Notes: generated by a model not told the origin, from the sequence alone. Shown: positions 10,635 through 24,919, counted from the first letter of the stretch. The stretch is 64,000 nt of DNA from Streptococcus infantis (GCF_021497965.1 NZ_CP046525.1:186001-250000), one strand, 5' to 3'. Made by a program: numbers and translations.

Positions 10635-11399
10635 ATGATTCAAAAACATGCTATTCCTATTTTAGAGTTTGATGATAATCCTCAAGCAGTCATTATGCCC
10701 AATCATGAAGGCTTAGATTTACAGTTGCCAAAGAAGTGCATCTATGCATTTTTGGAAGAGGAGATTGATCGCTATGCTCAGGAAGCAGGAGCAGAGTGCG
10801 TAGGGGAGTTTGTTTCTGCCACTAAGACCTACCCGGTTTATGTCATGGACTACAAAGGTGAAAAAGTGTGTCTTGCCCAAGCGCCTGTCGGTTCCGCTCC
10901 AGCGGCCCAGTTTATGGATTGGTTGATTGGCTATGGTGTGGAGCAAATCATTTCCACTGGTACTTGTGGAGTCCTAGCCGATATAGAGGAAAATGCCTTT
11001 CTCGTCCCTGTTCGCGCTCTGCGAGATGAGGGGGCCAGCTACCACTATGTAGCGCCTTCTCGTTATATGGAGATGCAGATTGAGGCTATCTCTGCCATTG
11101 AGCAAGTCTTGGAACAACTAGGCATTCCTTACGAGGAGGTCATGACTTGGTCGACAGATGGTTTTTACCGAGAAACGGCTGAAAAGGTTACCTATCGTAA
11201 GGAAGAAGGCTGTGCAGTTGTGGAGATGGAGTGTGCAGCTCTTGCAGCAGTTGCCCAGCTTCGAGGAGTAGTTTGGGGTCAACTTCTATTTACAGCCGAC
11301 TCTCTAGCGGATTTAGAAAATTATGATAGCCGCGATTGGGGTTCAGAAGCTTTTGACAAGGCCTTAGAACTCTGTCTTGAAATTGTTAGTCATATGTGA
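10635..11399 (+). CDS. Nucleoside phosphorylase (PNP/UDP family)
   Basis: A 254-residue cytosolic enzyme of the purine-nucleoside/uridine phosphorylase superfamily, which cleaves nucleosides with phosphate for base salvage. Evidence includes the STGTCGVL loop around residues 107-114, the family signature VVEMECAALAAVA near residues 196-208 (Met-Glu binds the ribose), and a TADSLADLENYD segment near the end. Base specificity cannot be set from sequence; uridine phosphorylase-like is the best guess. It is the last clean gene before the corrupted block. Confidence 0.8.
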   Translation: MIQKHAIPILEFDDNPQAVIMPNHEGLDLQLPKKCIYAFLEEEIDRYAQEAGAECVGEFVSATKTYPVYVMDYKGEKVCLAQAPVGSAPAAQFMDWLIGYGVEQIISTGTCGVLADIEENAFLVPVRALRDEGASYHYVAPSRYMEMQIEAISAIEQVLEQLGIPYEEVMTWSTDGFYRETAEKVTYRKEEGCAVVEMECAALAAVAQLRGVVWGQLLFTADSLADLENYDSRDWGSEAFDKALELCLEIVSHM

Positions 11400-11431
11400 C
11401 TGCTTTTACTGTTTTATGGTAAAATGTAACT

Positions 11432-12800
11432 ATGTTATTCAAAATCATTTTCGGAAAAAATAAACGCGAACCTTGTGGTCGTTTATCACCTTGCTCGTCG
11501 AATTTTTTTTTTTTTTTAAAGTTTTGCTTTGTTATTTTCGCAGGCTCTCTCCTTTTGAGTCTGCCATTTGTGCAAGCAACAGCTCCCAAGCGACCTATTT
11601 CGACCATCTCTTTCCAGCAGTATCCATGGTCTGTGTGACAGGACTCTTTACTCAACCGTAAGCTACTACATATAACATCTGGGGTCAGTTAATCTGTATG
11701 TTTTTTGATCCAGATTGTGTTTGGGTCTCATGACCTTTATAGTTGGGTCTTTTATATTCAAAGTAAGCAAAAGCTCAGCCTTCGTAGCCGTGAAACATTC
11801 TGAGAGCTTTAGTTTGGAGAAACTCAGTCTTTAATGTTTTTCATACGTTCGATTTCTTGACGACTTTTACTTTGAAGGACCGGAGTCCTTCCTATTAGTT
11901 TCGTTTTTGTTCCGGATTTGGTTGGGGCCGAGGAATTTTTCACCTCTATTTTCGTAGCCTTTTCAGCATTCTGTATGCTGTTTTGATAAATTTTGGAAGT
12001 ACAAGTTTAGTAGTCTTTCAACTGAATCCTTTGATTATCAGTGCTTGCTGCTTTGACATCATCAGCGGTCTAGGGTTCATGTGTTTGGTTTGACCTGGCC
12101 AGCATCAGTTGAGCAAGAAAAAACGTGGCTTCGCTTCCATACCAAGTTGGTTCTCTTCTTGAAGCTGGAATTTTATTTACTGGAACAGTTTCACCCTCTT
12201 GATAGAGTGGAACAATCCAGTACCATTGGAATCTCAGCATCCCTGATAATTGCTAGTGCGTTTTTTCCAACAGTTTAGTATGAGAACGGCAGGTTTTGGC
12301 TTCTATTGATTACACCAGGCTCGGCCTGTTACTTTGATGATTTATATCTTCCAAATGTTTCTCGGTGGGGCCCTGGTGGATGACAGCTGGGGCTTAAAAT
12401 CACAACCTTCTTTGTATTATTAGTATTTGCACGCAGTGAACTTTTAGGATTCCCCCATGCCACTGTAGCTCCGGAGAACATTTGCCCTCGGACAGTCCAA
12501 AAATCATTCAGTGTCTTTATTATCTCTGGGGGGGGGTGGAACTTTCTTGCTGGGCTTGATTCTGTATGGGTAACCGCAGAAGGATATCCGCGCTTTATCT
12601 ACATCATGTTTGAAACAATTTCTTACCCTTGCTACGGTCGGGTAACTGCAAATTTGACACAGAGTTAGGCAGATTAGCTCTTAGCATTATCAATGCTACT
12701 GATGTTTAAATCGGACGAATTGGGCACTAGACGCTATTAGTTATTTTGGCTGAGTATCAAACCCGTAAGAACGATATATCCACTATATGAAGCAGATATA
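11432..12800 (+). pseudogene. ktrB: Potassium uptake transporter KtrB/TrkH, apparent frameshifts
   Basis: The start reads MLFKIIFGKNKREP and, after frame changes, FVIFAGSLLLSLPFVQA and then SMVCVTGLFTQP, the conserved N-terminal helix and selectivity-filter region of the KtrB/TrkH channel subunit. The length to the next gene (about 1.37 kb) fits the usual protein of about 480 residues. The frame shifts repeatedly, first near 11570. In pneumococcus this gene precedes ktrA in the same order. I think the gene is intact in the organism and broken only in this assembly. Confidence 0.75.
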
Positions 12801-12822
12801 CCATAGGCTAGTTAAGATAAAC

Positions 12823-13463
12823 TATTCGATCGTACAATCGGAATTTTTAGGTTTAGGAATTTTTGGGAGCATTGTTCTCCGCAGCGCTTGCCAAGCATGA
12901 TATCCATATCATAGCTATTGACGACCATGAGGAACTTATCAATCATTTGAACCTGTTTTGTTTGCGCCGTTGGTTGTTGGAGATAGCAGCAGGGGGGGAA
13001 AAAAAGGGGGGATGAGGAACTCTTGTTTATCAGCCGGGATTGATACCTGTGATACGGTTGTGTCGCAACTGGTGAAAACTTGGAGTCTAAGTGTTTCTTG
13101 CGGTTCTGCTTGCAAGGATTTGGGAGTACCACTGTTATTGCTAGGTCAAAATTCTACAGCAAAAAAGTAACTTGAAAAATCGGTGCAGAACTCTGTTTAT
13201 TTCGCCAGAGTATGAATGGGTCGTTCATTAGCACAAACGATTCTCTTTCATAATACGTGACGTCTTTCAGTTGGACAAGAATGTCTCATTGTTGCGATAA
13301 AATCCCTGCATCCTTGGGTAGGTCAGAGTCTTAGCCAATTCAATCTTACGATGACGCTATATTCATATACTTGGTTTTCGTAAATACGAGAATGCTCCAC
13401 TAGATGTTCATTCGGACTGCGGAGACCTTTTACAGTCTGATACTCTACATGGCTATTATTAAT
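12823..13463 (+). pseudogene. ktrA: Potassium uptake regulator KtrA/TrkA, apparent frameshifts
   Basis: After correcting single-base slips the start reads like SDRTIGILGLGIFGSSV, a Rossmann RCK domain with its GxGxxG nucleotide-binding loop, then an IIAIDDHEE-like strand end. KtrA is the cytosolic ring that gates KtrB in response to ATP/ADP and, at its C-terminal RCK_C domain, often c-di-AMP. Boundaries are approximate because of indels. Confidence 0.7.
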
Positions 13464-13636
13464 TAACCAATACTTAGATAATCTTTGCAAACCTCAATAA
13501 GTAGAAGAAAAAGATTATTGAGTCAATAAAATATTTTATAGAGGGATTTAAGAAAAAATTGTAACTTTTCTTATCTTTTTAATTTAGGAGATTATATAGA
13601 CGTCATCAAAAAAAGAAAACTCTAAGGAGAATTCCT

Positions 13637-15851
13637 ATGAAATCCAATCCAAATCAGAATATACTCGTTGGTCTATTCGCCGTCTCAGTGTCGGTGTTGC
13701 TTTCAGTTTTTTTGTAGCTATGGCTTCTTTGTCCTGGTCGGGCAACAAGTTCTGCGGTGCTGATGTGGTCATCAGACCACTGCTCAAGTCTTGCCAGAAA
13801 TGCAGATTCGTGAGTGAAAAGAGCGCCTTAGCCAGCAGAGGCTCTAAGAAAAAGCATGTCCGATGTAGCTCTCCTTCAGAACAGGCAGATTCAGTCCTAA
13901 ATTAAGCTTGATTCTACAGCTCCCCAGAAAAGCGGATGAGCTGATAAGACCAGTGTAGTTTCCCAAAGAAGAGTGCAAAGCAAAACCAGAATCTACGAAA
14001 CAAACAGAAATAGGTTAAACCTGCAACAAATTCTGCTCCTGTAGTCCCTCTGGACAAGACCGTAAGGCAAGTGAACTCACCTAGCAACCACTCCAGCTGA
14101 ATGCAAAAGGTGTGGCGACAATACCAAAGACACAGTATATGTCCAGCACTTACTTGGGACAAGGCCATTACCCAGGCCCATTCCACAGCCGGTGGTTAAC
14201 CAAGTTATCCCAATACTGAATTCTCGCCGGTGGACGGTATGTTGACTCTTTTGATCTGAAGGCATCAGACAAGGCCCATGGTCAGACAACGGGTTCGGCC
14301 AAAAATTCCCGCTCTTCCACCAGTCGAGAAATTGGGCAAAGGTCTCTACTTCTATGAAGTGGATTTGGCAGGTACTAAGGAAAATCAATAAAGCTCTTGA
14401 AACAAAAAAACGGCACTCAAAGCTATAAAGCTACCTTGAAACAAACGGCAAACTCAAGCTATCAAGCTACTATTAAAGTGTATGGTGCGCAAGATGGCAA
14501 GCGATTGAGCACCTCCGACTAAGGCTTTGATGTCACCTGGAACGGCTTGACACCCCTGCTGAGTACAAAAAGGTGTTGGCGACAATACTAAGACACAGTT
14601 ATGTTCCAGCCACTTCTTGGACCAGGCCAATTAACCCAGGACCTTCACAGCCGGCGTCAACCAAGTGATTCATATGAAATTCTTCGGCAAGGTGACGGTA
14701 TGTGCTCGCCTTATCTTGCAAGCTGTCTGATAGGCACCATGGTCAGACAACGTCGGCCAAATCCCGCTCTCACCACCAGTAAGAGAATTGGAAAAGGTCT
14801 TACGTCTATGAGTGATTTGGCAGTAACTCAAGGAAATCAGATAAAGAGCTTTCTTGACCTCTTGAAACAAACGGCACTCTAAGTTATCAAGCTACATTAA
14901 AGGTGTACGGTGCGACAAGATGGCAAAGCAGATTTGAGGCAACTCGTAAGCGACTAAGTATTGGATGTCAACTTGAACGCTTGAACACCCTGGCTGAGTA
15001 CAAAATGGTATGGCGACAATACTAAATACACAGTCGATGTTCCCGCCACTTACTTGGACAAGGCTTACCCAGGACCATTTCACAGCCGGCGTCAACCAGT
15101 GATTCCATATGAATTCTGCCGCAGGTGACGAGTATGTTACTCGCCTTATCCTTGAAAGCCTCTGATAAGGCGCCCAATGGTCAGACAACGGGTCGGCAAA
15201 AATCCCGTTCTCCCACCAGTAGAGAAATTGGAAAAGGTATCTACTTCTATGAGTGAGATTTGGCAGTCTCAAGGAAAATCAGAATAAAGAGCTTCTTGAC
15301 CTCTTGAACAAAACGGCACTCACAAGTATAAGCCCATTAAGTGTACGGTGCGAAAGATGGTAAGTCGATTTAAGCAACCTCGTAGCGACTAGGATTTGAC
15401 AGTGAACTGGACGGACTACCGTCCCCTATTCCGATGCAATTCATGCCTTTGCTCCACTTCTAATGGTTCATCTATGCCGACTCCAATGATAATGTCATCA
15501 AGATGCGCTAATATGAATCTTCAAATGCCCGCTCTACCGGATAAGATATGCTAGCAAAGCGCAAGACAAACATGAACCCAGCCATCCAATGATACACCAA
15601 GCAATGAACAAGACCAATCTCTAGCATCCTCAGCAAGCCGGTTCTGATGAGGACAGATGGCATCTAATTAACGGGTGTCCAGTCCAATGATGGTTGATCA
15701 AATGAACGACCAAAAGACATGCTTCCATATACCGGTGAATCCCAAACCTCAATGTCTACTCTTGGATCTCTTTGGACTCGCCTTGGGCCGTCTTGTTGGA
15801 TTTTTGGGTTTTGGAAAACCAAAAGAGAAGATTACGGTTCAATCATTTTAA
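13637..15851 (+). pseudogene. pavB: PavB-like SSURE-repeat surface adhesin, apparent frameshifts
   Basis: AAGGAGA at 13624-13630 precedes ATG 13637. The beginning reads as a YSIRK signal region (YTRWSIRRLSVGVA-like after correction). Three copies of a unit of about 450 bp encode SSURE-like fibronectin/plasminogen-binding repeats. A sorting motif LPYTGE is readable at 15722-15739, followed by a Gly/Leu/Phe hydrophobic segment and a charged tail. PavB (SP_0082) occupies the same place in pneumococcus, between ktrA and the TCS08 genes. The many frame breaks are attributed to sequence errors. Confidence 0.75.
14080..15420 (+). repeat. Three SSURE-type repeats within pavB
   Basis: The phrase around ACTTACTTGGACAAGGC, followed by an ACAGCCGG segment, recurs near 14146, 14609 and 15046. 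The phrase CGGCACTC...AAGCTA...GTGTACGGTGC recurs near 14413, 14873 and 15315. The unit is about 430-450 bp, the size of an SSURE repeat of about 150 residues. Copies differ mainly by scattered indels, so their real divergence cannot be judged. Confidence 0.7.
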
Positions 15852-15864
15852 CATACGGAAAATA

Positions 15865-15896
15865 GTGTTATACTAAGCAGTATAACACGGTTTTTT
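15865..15896 (+). terminator. Intrinsic terminator after pavB
   Basis: A perfect 10-bp stem (15865-15874 with 15879-15888), an AAGC loop, then GG and six T. Confidence 0.9.
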
Positions 15897-15910
15897 GTCA
15901 AGGAGTGTCA

Positions 15911-16590
15911 ATGAAAAGACAATTGTTGTTGTTGATGATGAGCTAGATTTCTAGATATCAAAATCGCTTCTTTTACAGGCAGGCTACGATGTTTTAGTCG
16001 CCCATGAATGGTAAGGAAGGATTGGAACTTTTTAGAAAAACTATCCCGAACCCCCTCCCCAAAAATTTTCACAGATATCTGATGCCTAATATGGCCTGTT
16101 AGATTTCATCAGTGAAGTCAGTATATTGCTCCTGCTCACCCTTTCTCTTTACAACTGCTAAGACAGCGACAAGATAATATTTTATGGATTAATTTGGTGC
16201 AGATGATTTTATAGTAACCGTTTAGCGCCAGGGAATTGGTTTTTGATAGTGATAATATCTTGCCCGCCTTATTCGTGGCGGAGGACCGGCAATTGATTTT
16301 GGTGACTTAGTGATCAACCATGTGACTCATGAGGTTCGCATTGGGGAACAGCCTTGGAATTGACAGTCATCTTTGTGAAACTTCTATGGATATTGCTAGC
16401 AATCCTGAGAGAGTCTTTTCAAGACTGAACTTTCTGATAAGGTAATGGCAAGGGACTATGTGGATGATACAATCACTCAATGTTCATATTCGTGCGCTTG
16501 GACAAGATTGTAAGTATACGAATTTAACCTCCTGCGATCAAACTTTTGGGGAATATGGGCTATAAGATGAAGACCGAGAGGAAAAAATGA
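15911..16590 (+). pseudogene. rr08: Response regulator of TCS08 type, apparent frameshifts
   Basis: ATG 15911 begins a receiver-like start (KxxIVVVDDE after removing slips, an acidic DDE pocket), then an LLQAGYDVLVAH-like strand/helix. The end reads GYKMKTERKK with its stop overlapping the kinase ATG by 4 bases. The size of about 226 codons is right for an OmpR-type regulator. Position directly downstream of pavB and upstream of rpsD matches pneumococcal TCS08. Disruption is by indels characteristic of this block. Confidence 0.7.
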
Positions 16591-17612
16591 AATTAAAAGC
16601 TATATTTTAGTGGGGTATCTAGTTCCGACTCTACTACGATTTTGGTTGTTTTTTCTGTGCAATCCCACCTCAAAGTGTTGATTGAATAAAATTGAGTTAC
16701 TTTTTCTAGTTGGAATGAACCTTGTTGCCTATTTTTCATTGGAGCTGCAGTGAGCATCTTTCTTTTGTCGCCCCGTTTCTGCTCTTCTCTGAAACATTTG
16801 GAAAAACAAGCTCAGGATATAGCAAGCAAGGTTTCAGTACGAATCGAAACAAGGCCCATTAAGAATTTCAAGAGCTAGGCCGGCTTTTATGACAATGTTC
16901 CCACAATTTGCATGCTACCCCCCCCTTTCAATCACTGATGAGAGCGAGCAGAAGAGAATGATGATTGGCTCAGCTCTCTCACGATATTAACACCCATTCT
17001 CCATCATGTTACTGTGGAGGGATTCTATGAGTGATCAGAAGAGGAGCGGCGTCACTTATTTAACCACGATTGGTCGGCAAACTGAGCCGTCCCTAACAAC
17101 TAGTGGAGGAATTGTGGATGTTTTGACTCTTACACACAACCTCAAGATACTGCTGATGAGAAGTCGAAGAGGTCTTTTTCTGATCAGCTGTTGATTGAGT
17201 CCCATGGTGAATTTCAACTCCAGATTGTAACAAGAGAGCGGGATGTTTTACATTCCAGTATCACCTGAGTCGGCGAAATCAAGAGCCTTCTGAAACGTGA
17301 AGATATTCTGGTCATTGTTTAAACAATGCCTTTAAATATCAGAACCAGACCAGAATCGAGTTCTGGGGATACACAAATTAACGACGAGCTGACATCAGTG
17401 TAAAGACGGGGGCAGGGGATCCATTTCCTGAGATTTTGGAAAATTTTTAACAGATTGTAATCGTAGTAGAAACTTCGCGAAATATAAGACAGGTGGGCAT
17501 GGATTAGGCCTTGCATGCACAAGAACTGGCCCTCAGCTGGTGCGAAATCACAGCAGACAGTCAAATATGGGGCTTAGGAAGCAAGTTCACATTCTGCCTT
17601 AATTTGAAATAA
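16587..17612 (+). pseudogene. hk08: Sensor histidine kinase of TCS08 type, apparent frameshifts
   Basis: It begins MKLKAIF at 16587 within the ATGA overlap. A hydrophobic N-terminal region is followed by a segment reading like WLSSLTHDIKTPLS around 16960-17010 (H-box), and the end reads GSKFTFCLNLK before TAA 17610-17612. About 1.03 kb corresponds to roughly 341 residues, close to HK08. A GTGGxGLGLAI-like G-box is recognisable near 17490-17515 only after correction. Confidence 0.65.
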
Positions 17613-17627
17613 AGGTCGTAAAATCTC

Positions 17628-17656
17628 TTTACAAATCGATGGATTCATGATACAAT
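17628..17656 (+). promoter_or_regulatory. rpsD promoter with about 150-base leader
   Basis: TTTACA 17628-17633, a 17-bp spacer and TACAAT 17651-17656. The transcript would carry a leader of about 150 bases before the rpsD Shine-Dalgarno (GGAGG 17805-17809). Long structured leaders autoregulated by S4 are known ahead of rpsD in Firmicutes, but base errors here prevent folding it reliably. Confidence 0.55.
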
Positions 17657-17817
17657 ACCCTTTAGTGTGAAATAGCAGCGTAAGTCTTGGTAAGCTCTGT
17701 CAGACAGGTGTCCTTATGACAATAACCTTGGCTTTTTTAGGCTAAGGGCATCTGCACGAATCAAGCTTTTCTAAGTGCTATTTTCCACGAATATTCTTTA
17801 TATAGGAGGACATATAT

Positions 17818-18432
17818 ATGTCACTGTTATACAGGACCTCTTGGAAACAGCTCGTCGCCTTGGCCTTTCATTTCAAGGTACAGGTAAAGAATTGGCACCG
17901 TCGTAACTACGTCCAGGGTCACTGGACCAACAACCGTTTTAAAAATTGTCAGAATAGGTTTTGCAATTGGCTAAAAACAACTTCGTTCACATACGGTGTT
18001 GTGAAAACAATTCCGTAACTTGTTCGTAAACGACAAAAAATCAAGGTGGAATCCTTGGTTTCAACTTCATTCTTCTTTTGGAACGTCGCCTTGGATACGT
18101 TGTTTTCCGTCTTGGTCTCGCGACTACCGTCGTCAAGCACGTCATTCGTAAAACCACGGTCAGCATTCTGTAGTTGACTGAACAACTGCCGTTGATATCC
18201 GCTTTCATACCGGTAACCCAGTCCAAAGTGATCTCAGTTTTCGCCTAAAAATCATTGTGCAAATTGTTCCAGCTATCCACTTGAAAGCTGTTGAAGCTAA
18301 ACTCTTGGACGTCACAGCATCGTATCATTTCGACGCTGAACAATTGGAAGGTTCATTGACTCGCTTGCCAGAACGTGATGAAATCACCCAGAGCACGAGC
18401 ACTTATCGTTTGAATTCTCACAAGATGCTTAA
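17818..18432 (+). pseudogene. rpsD: 30S ribosomal protein S4, apparent frameshifts
   Basis: Readable pieces include TGPSWKQARRLG-like, GTGKELARRNYVPG-like, RFTYGV, and FDAEQLEGSLTRLPERDEI near the end, all diagnostic of S4, the primary 16S-binding assembly protein and rpsD-mRNA autorepressor. Length of about 615 bp fits the 203-residue protein. An essential gene cannot really be this damaged, which is strong evidence that the block is an assembly error. Confidence 0.85.
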
Positions 18433-18451
18433 TTTTAAGAAATATCTTACG

Positions 18452-18477
18452 AAAAGCCTACAACAGTTGGGCTTTTT
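18452..18477 (+). terminator. Intrinsic terminator after rpsD
   Basis: AAAAGCC...GGGCTTTTT hairpin followed by a T-rich run. Confidence 0.75.
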
Positions 18478-18624
18478 GTTTTTACACTTTCAATCAAGAT
18501 CTCTCCTATTTTTACAATAAAAGTTACTATTGTTTTTATCTTATATAAACGAGTAAGTTATTAGACGGTAGTTAATAAACTGCAGGAAAGATAAAAACAA
18601 ATTTTACAAAAATCAGAAAACCAG

Positions 18625-18654
18625 TTGACAGCGTCAAAAAGTAAAGGTTATAAT
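18625..18654 (+). promoter_or_regulatory. rrn operon promoter P1, ahead of tRNA-Glu
   Basis: Consensus TTGACA 18625-18630, an 18-bp spacer and TATAAT 18649-18654, 20 bases ahead of tRNA-Glu. Confidence 0.8.
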
Positions 18655-18674
18655 AGAAGAGTTAAAAAGCTCAG

Positions 18675-18740
18675 GGTCCGTGGTCAAGGGTTAAGACACG
18701 CCTTTTCCGCGGTACACGGGTTCCGAATCCCGTACGGCTA
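18675..18740 (+). tRNA. tRNA-Glu(TTC), with base errors
   Basis: Recognisable GGTCCGT...GTCAAGG...CCTTTTCC...ACACGGG cloverleaf between the two rrn promoters. Several bases are missing relative to the second tRNA-Glu at 24092, consistent with the error block. Confidence 0.75.
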
Positions 18741-18793
18741 TGAGTGTAGTCGCGGTTAGGTTGCTAAGGATTTTTAAAAAGTTACCAAACATG

Positions 18794-18822
18794 TTGACAG
18801 AGAAAAACGACTGTTATATACT
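18794..18822 (+). promoter_or_regulatory. rrn operon promoter P2
   Basis: TTGACA 18794-18799, a 17-bp spacer and TATACT 18817-18822, about 150 bases before 16S. Confidence 0.8.
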
Positions 18823-18972
18823 AATATATTGTCCGCAAGCGCGCAAAGACCCTTCAAAAATGAACAAGACGAACCATGTGCAGGGCCACTATAACTAAGG
18901 TTTATAGGTGAACTGAACATGAAAAACAATTAAATCTGTCAGTGGACAGAAACTGAGTGAAGAACTAAACTT

Positions 18973-20496
<1,524 letters not shown>

Positions 20497-20548
20497 AAGG
20501 ATAAGTGGTATAAGCACATTGGTCTTGTTTAGTCTTGAGAGGTCTTGT

Positions 20549-20619
20549 GGGCCTTAGCTCAGCTGGGAGAGCGCCTGCTTTGCACGCAGGAGGTCAGCGG
20601 TTCGATCCGCTAGGCTCCA
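20549..20619 (+). tRNA. tRNA-Ala(TGC) in the 16S-23S spacer
   Basis: GGGCCTTAGCTCAGCTGGG start, TTTGCAC anticodon loop and GGTTCGATCC T-loop. This is the standard spacer tRNA of streptococcal rrn operons. The 5' end appears to lack one G. Confidence 0.9.
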
Positions 20620-20737
20620 TTGGTGAGGATCACCCAGTATGACATTGAAAATGAATATCTATTATCAAATAGTAACAAGAAAATAAACCGAAAACGCTGT
20701 AGTATTATAAGATTTATGACTGAAGGTCAAAAAAGTA

Positions 20738-23639
<2,902 letters not shown>

Positions 23640-23705
23640 ACGAAAGCGAGTTTTTTTCCTAAGTATTTGATAGATATTCAATTTTGAGTAGGTATTACTC
23701 AGATG

Positions 23706-23819
23706 TTACGTGCGAGTAGCCTAGAGATACACCTGTACCCATGCCGAAACACAGAAGTTAAGCCCTAGAACGCCGAAGTAGTTGGGGTTTTCCCTGTGAG
23801 ATATAGAAGTTCGCTTAGC
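23706..23819 (+). rRNA. 5S ribosomal RNA (sequence corrupted)
   Basis: Contains TACACCTGTACCCATGCCGAA and AGAAGTTAAGCCCTAG, both diagnostic of 5S, and ends near TCGCTTAGC. Confidence 0.9.
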
Positions 23820-23822
23820 TCA

Positions 23823-23893
23823 GGGAGTTTAGCTCAGCTGGGAGAGCATCTGCCTTAAGCAGGGGTCGCGGTTCGATCCCGTTACTAAAACCA
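23823..23893 (+). tRNA. tRNA-Val(TAC), anticodon loop damaged
   Basis: GGGAGTTTAGCTCAGCTGGG start. The anticodon arm reads CTGCCTTAAGCAG, where CTGCCTTACAAGCAG is expected, so two bases including part of the anticodon are missing. Identity is inferred from the body and its position after 5S. Confidence 0.75.
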
Positions 23894-23898
23894 TTTAA

Positions 23899-23968
23899 GC
23901 GTGTGTAGTTTAGTGGGTAAACCTACAGCTTCCAAGCTTTGTCGCGAGTTCGATTCTCGTCACCCGCT
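23899..23968 (+). tRNA. tRNA-Gly(TCC)
   Basis: Anticodon loop CTTCCAA and a GAGTTCGATTCTC T-arm. The acceptor pairing is slightly damaged. Confidence 0.85.
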
Positions 23969-24006
23969 TTGACTTTGTTCAATTACCAAGTTTGTTTTTT
24001 TTACTT

Positions 24007-24077
24007 GGGCGCGTAGCTCATGTGGTTAGAGCTCACGCCTGATAAGCGGGGTCGGTGTTCGAGTCCACTCGTGCCCA
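24007..24077 (+). tRNA. tRNA-Ile(GAT)
   Basis: GGGCGCGTAGCTCA start, loop CTGATAA, and GTTCGAGTCCACTCGTGCCCA end. A few bases are missing. Confidence 0.85.
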
Positions 24078-24091
24078 TTTTTTATAAATAT

Positions 24092-24160
24092 GGTCCTTTG
24101 GTCAAGGGGTTAAGACCCGCCTTTTTCACGCGTACACGGGTTCGAATCCCTTACGGACTA
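24092..24160 (+). tRNA. tRNA-Glu(TTC), second copy
   Basis: GGTCC...GTCAAGGGGTTAAGAC, loop TTTTCAC, ACACGGGTTCGAATCCC T-arm. Confidence 0.85.
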
Positions 24161-24167
24161 TTTTGTT

Positions 24168-24254
24168 GGAGATGACCCAAGTCGGGCTGAAGGGACCGGT
24201 CTTGAAAACCGTCAGGCGTGTAAAGCGTGCGTGGTTGAATCCCACATCCCTCCT
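24168..24254 (+). tRNA. tRNA-Ser(TGA)
   Basis: A class II tRNA with a long variable arm (GGCGTGTAAAGCGTGC); anticodon TGA in CTTGAAAA. The acceptor and T-arm have single-base losses. Confidence 0.85.
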
Positions 24255-24264
24255 TTATTATTAA

Positions 24265-24337
24265 CGCGGATGAGGCAGCCTCGGTAGCTCGTCGGGCTCA
24301 TAACGCCAAGGTGTAGGTTCAAATCCTGCGCCCCGCA
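24265..24337 (+). tRNA. Initiator tRNA-Met(CAT)
   Basis: The anticodon loop has CTCATAA. The C1 x A72 mismatch (CGCGG... / ...CCGCA) marks the initiator. Small indels in the D-arm and stem. Confidence 0.8.
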
Positions 24338-24341
24338 TATT

Positions 24342-24416
24342 GGCTCGGTAGCTCATTTTGGTAGAGCAATGGATTGAAGCTCCATGGTCGGCTGTTTCGA
24401 TTCCGTCCTCGCGCCA
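24342..24416 (+). tRNA. tRNA-Phe(GAA)
   Basis: Anticodon GAA in TTGAAGC. Extra T residues in the D-loop and T-arm make it the last visibly damaged gene of the error block. Confidence 0.85.
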
Positions 24417-24432
24417 TTATTTTATAACATAC

Positions 24433-24513
24433 GGAAGGGTAGCGAAGAGGCTAAACGCGGCGGACTGTAAATCCGCTCCTTCGGGTTCGGGGGTTCGAAT
24501 CCCTCCCCTTCCA
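24433..24513 (+). tRNA. tRNA-Tyr(GTA)
   Basis: GGAAGGG/CCCTTCC acceptor pairs perfectly, anticodon GTA, long variable arm CTCCTTCGGG. This is the first intact tRNA after the block. Confidence 0.95.
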
Positions 24514-24519
24514 TCCTCT

Positions 24520-24590
24520 ACGGGCATAGTTTAAAGGTAGAACTAAGGTCTCCAAAACCTTCAGTGTGGGTTCAATTCCTACTGCCCGTG
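24520..24590 (+). tRNA. tRNA-Trp(CCA)
   Basis: ACGGGCA/TGCCCGT acceptor stem, loop CTCCAAA, discriminator G. Confidence 0.95.
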
Positions 24591-24601
24591 TTTAATAATA
24601 T

Positions 24602-24675
24602 GGCGGGTGTGGTGAAGTGGTTAACACACCAGATTGTGGCTCTGGCATGCGTGGGTTCGATCCCCATCACTCGCC
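24602..24675 (+). tRNA. tRNA-His(GTG)
   Basis: GGCGGGTG start with the extra 5' G, anticodon GTG in TTGTGGC, intact stems. Confidence 0.95.
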
Positions 24676-24688
24676 TATTTTATATTAT

Positions 24689-24760
24689 TGGGGTATAGCC
24701 AAGCGGTAAGGCAAGGGACTTTGACTCCCTCATGCGTTGGTTCGAATCCAGCTACCCCAG
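24689..24760 (+). tRNA. tRNA-Gln(TTG)
   Basis: TGGGGTA/TACCCCA acceptor stem, anticodon TTG, discriminator G. Confidence 0.95.
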
Positions 24761-24769
24761 TTACTATTT

Positions 24770-24853
24770 GCCGGCGTGGCGGAATTGGCAGACGCGCTGG
24801 ACTCAAAATCCAGTGTCCGCAAGGACGTGCCGGTTCGACCCCGGCCGCCGGTA
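24770..24853 (+). tRNA. tRNA-Leu(CAA), integration target of the element
   Basis: An 84-base class II tRNA, anticodon CAA in loop CTCAAAA, acceptor GCCGGCG/CGCCGGT. Its last 11 bases are the start of the 14-bp att repeat, so the tRNA is regenerated intact after integration. Confidence 0.95.
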
Positions 24854-24856
24854 TAG
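24843..24856 (+). repeat. attL core, 14-bp direct repeat
   Basis: GGCCGCCGGTATAG, overlapping the tRNA-Leu 3' end by 11 bases and identical to 34278-34291. Confidence 0.9.
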
Positions 24857-24865
24857 AATAGTATT

Positions 24866-24898
24866 AAGAAACGTTGTTAAATCAACGTTTCTTTTTGC
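24866..24898 (+). terminator. Element-borne terminator after tRNA-Leu
   Basis: A perfect 11-bp stem (24866-24876 with 24883-24893), TTAAAT loop and T-run. It ends tRNA transcription now that the native terminator has been displaced past attR. Confidence 0.85.
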
Positions 24899-24900
24899 TT

Positions 24901-24919
24901 TGGTCAACTTATGGTCAAC
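24901..24919 (+). repeat. Left arm-type repeats TGGTCAAC x2
   Basis: TGGTCAAC at 24901-24908 and 24912-24919, 11 bp apart, overlapping the end of int. The same pair with the same spacing occurs near attR. Likely integrase N-domain (arm) binding sites. Confidence 0.65.

Noticed and set aside
14080-15420. Regular repeats considered as a CRISPR array
   Set aside because: The unit is about 450 bp, lies inside a surface-protein gene and encodes SSURE repeats; there is no short repeat-spacer structure.
11432-17612. Interpretation as genuine co-decay of ktrAB, pavB and TCS08
   Set aside because: The same error pattern continues into rpsD, rRNA and tRNAs, which cannot be non-functional; borders are sharp and unrelated to gene ends.
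11432-18520. Many 60-130-codon open frames on both strands within the ktr-pavB-TCS08-rpsD block
   Set aside because: Products of frame shifts in corrupted sequence; translations switch frames within recognisable KtrB, PavB, kinase and S4 sequences.
24857-24870. TAGTATTA beside attL, close to the nonanucleotide
   Set aside because: Differs at the last base (TAGTATTAA) and is not in a hairpin loop; probably chance in AT-rich DNA.
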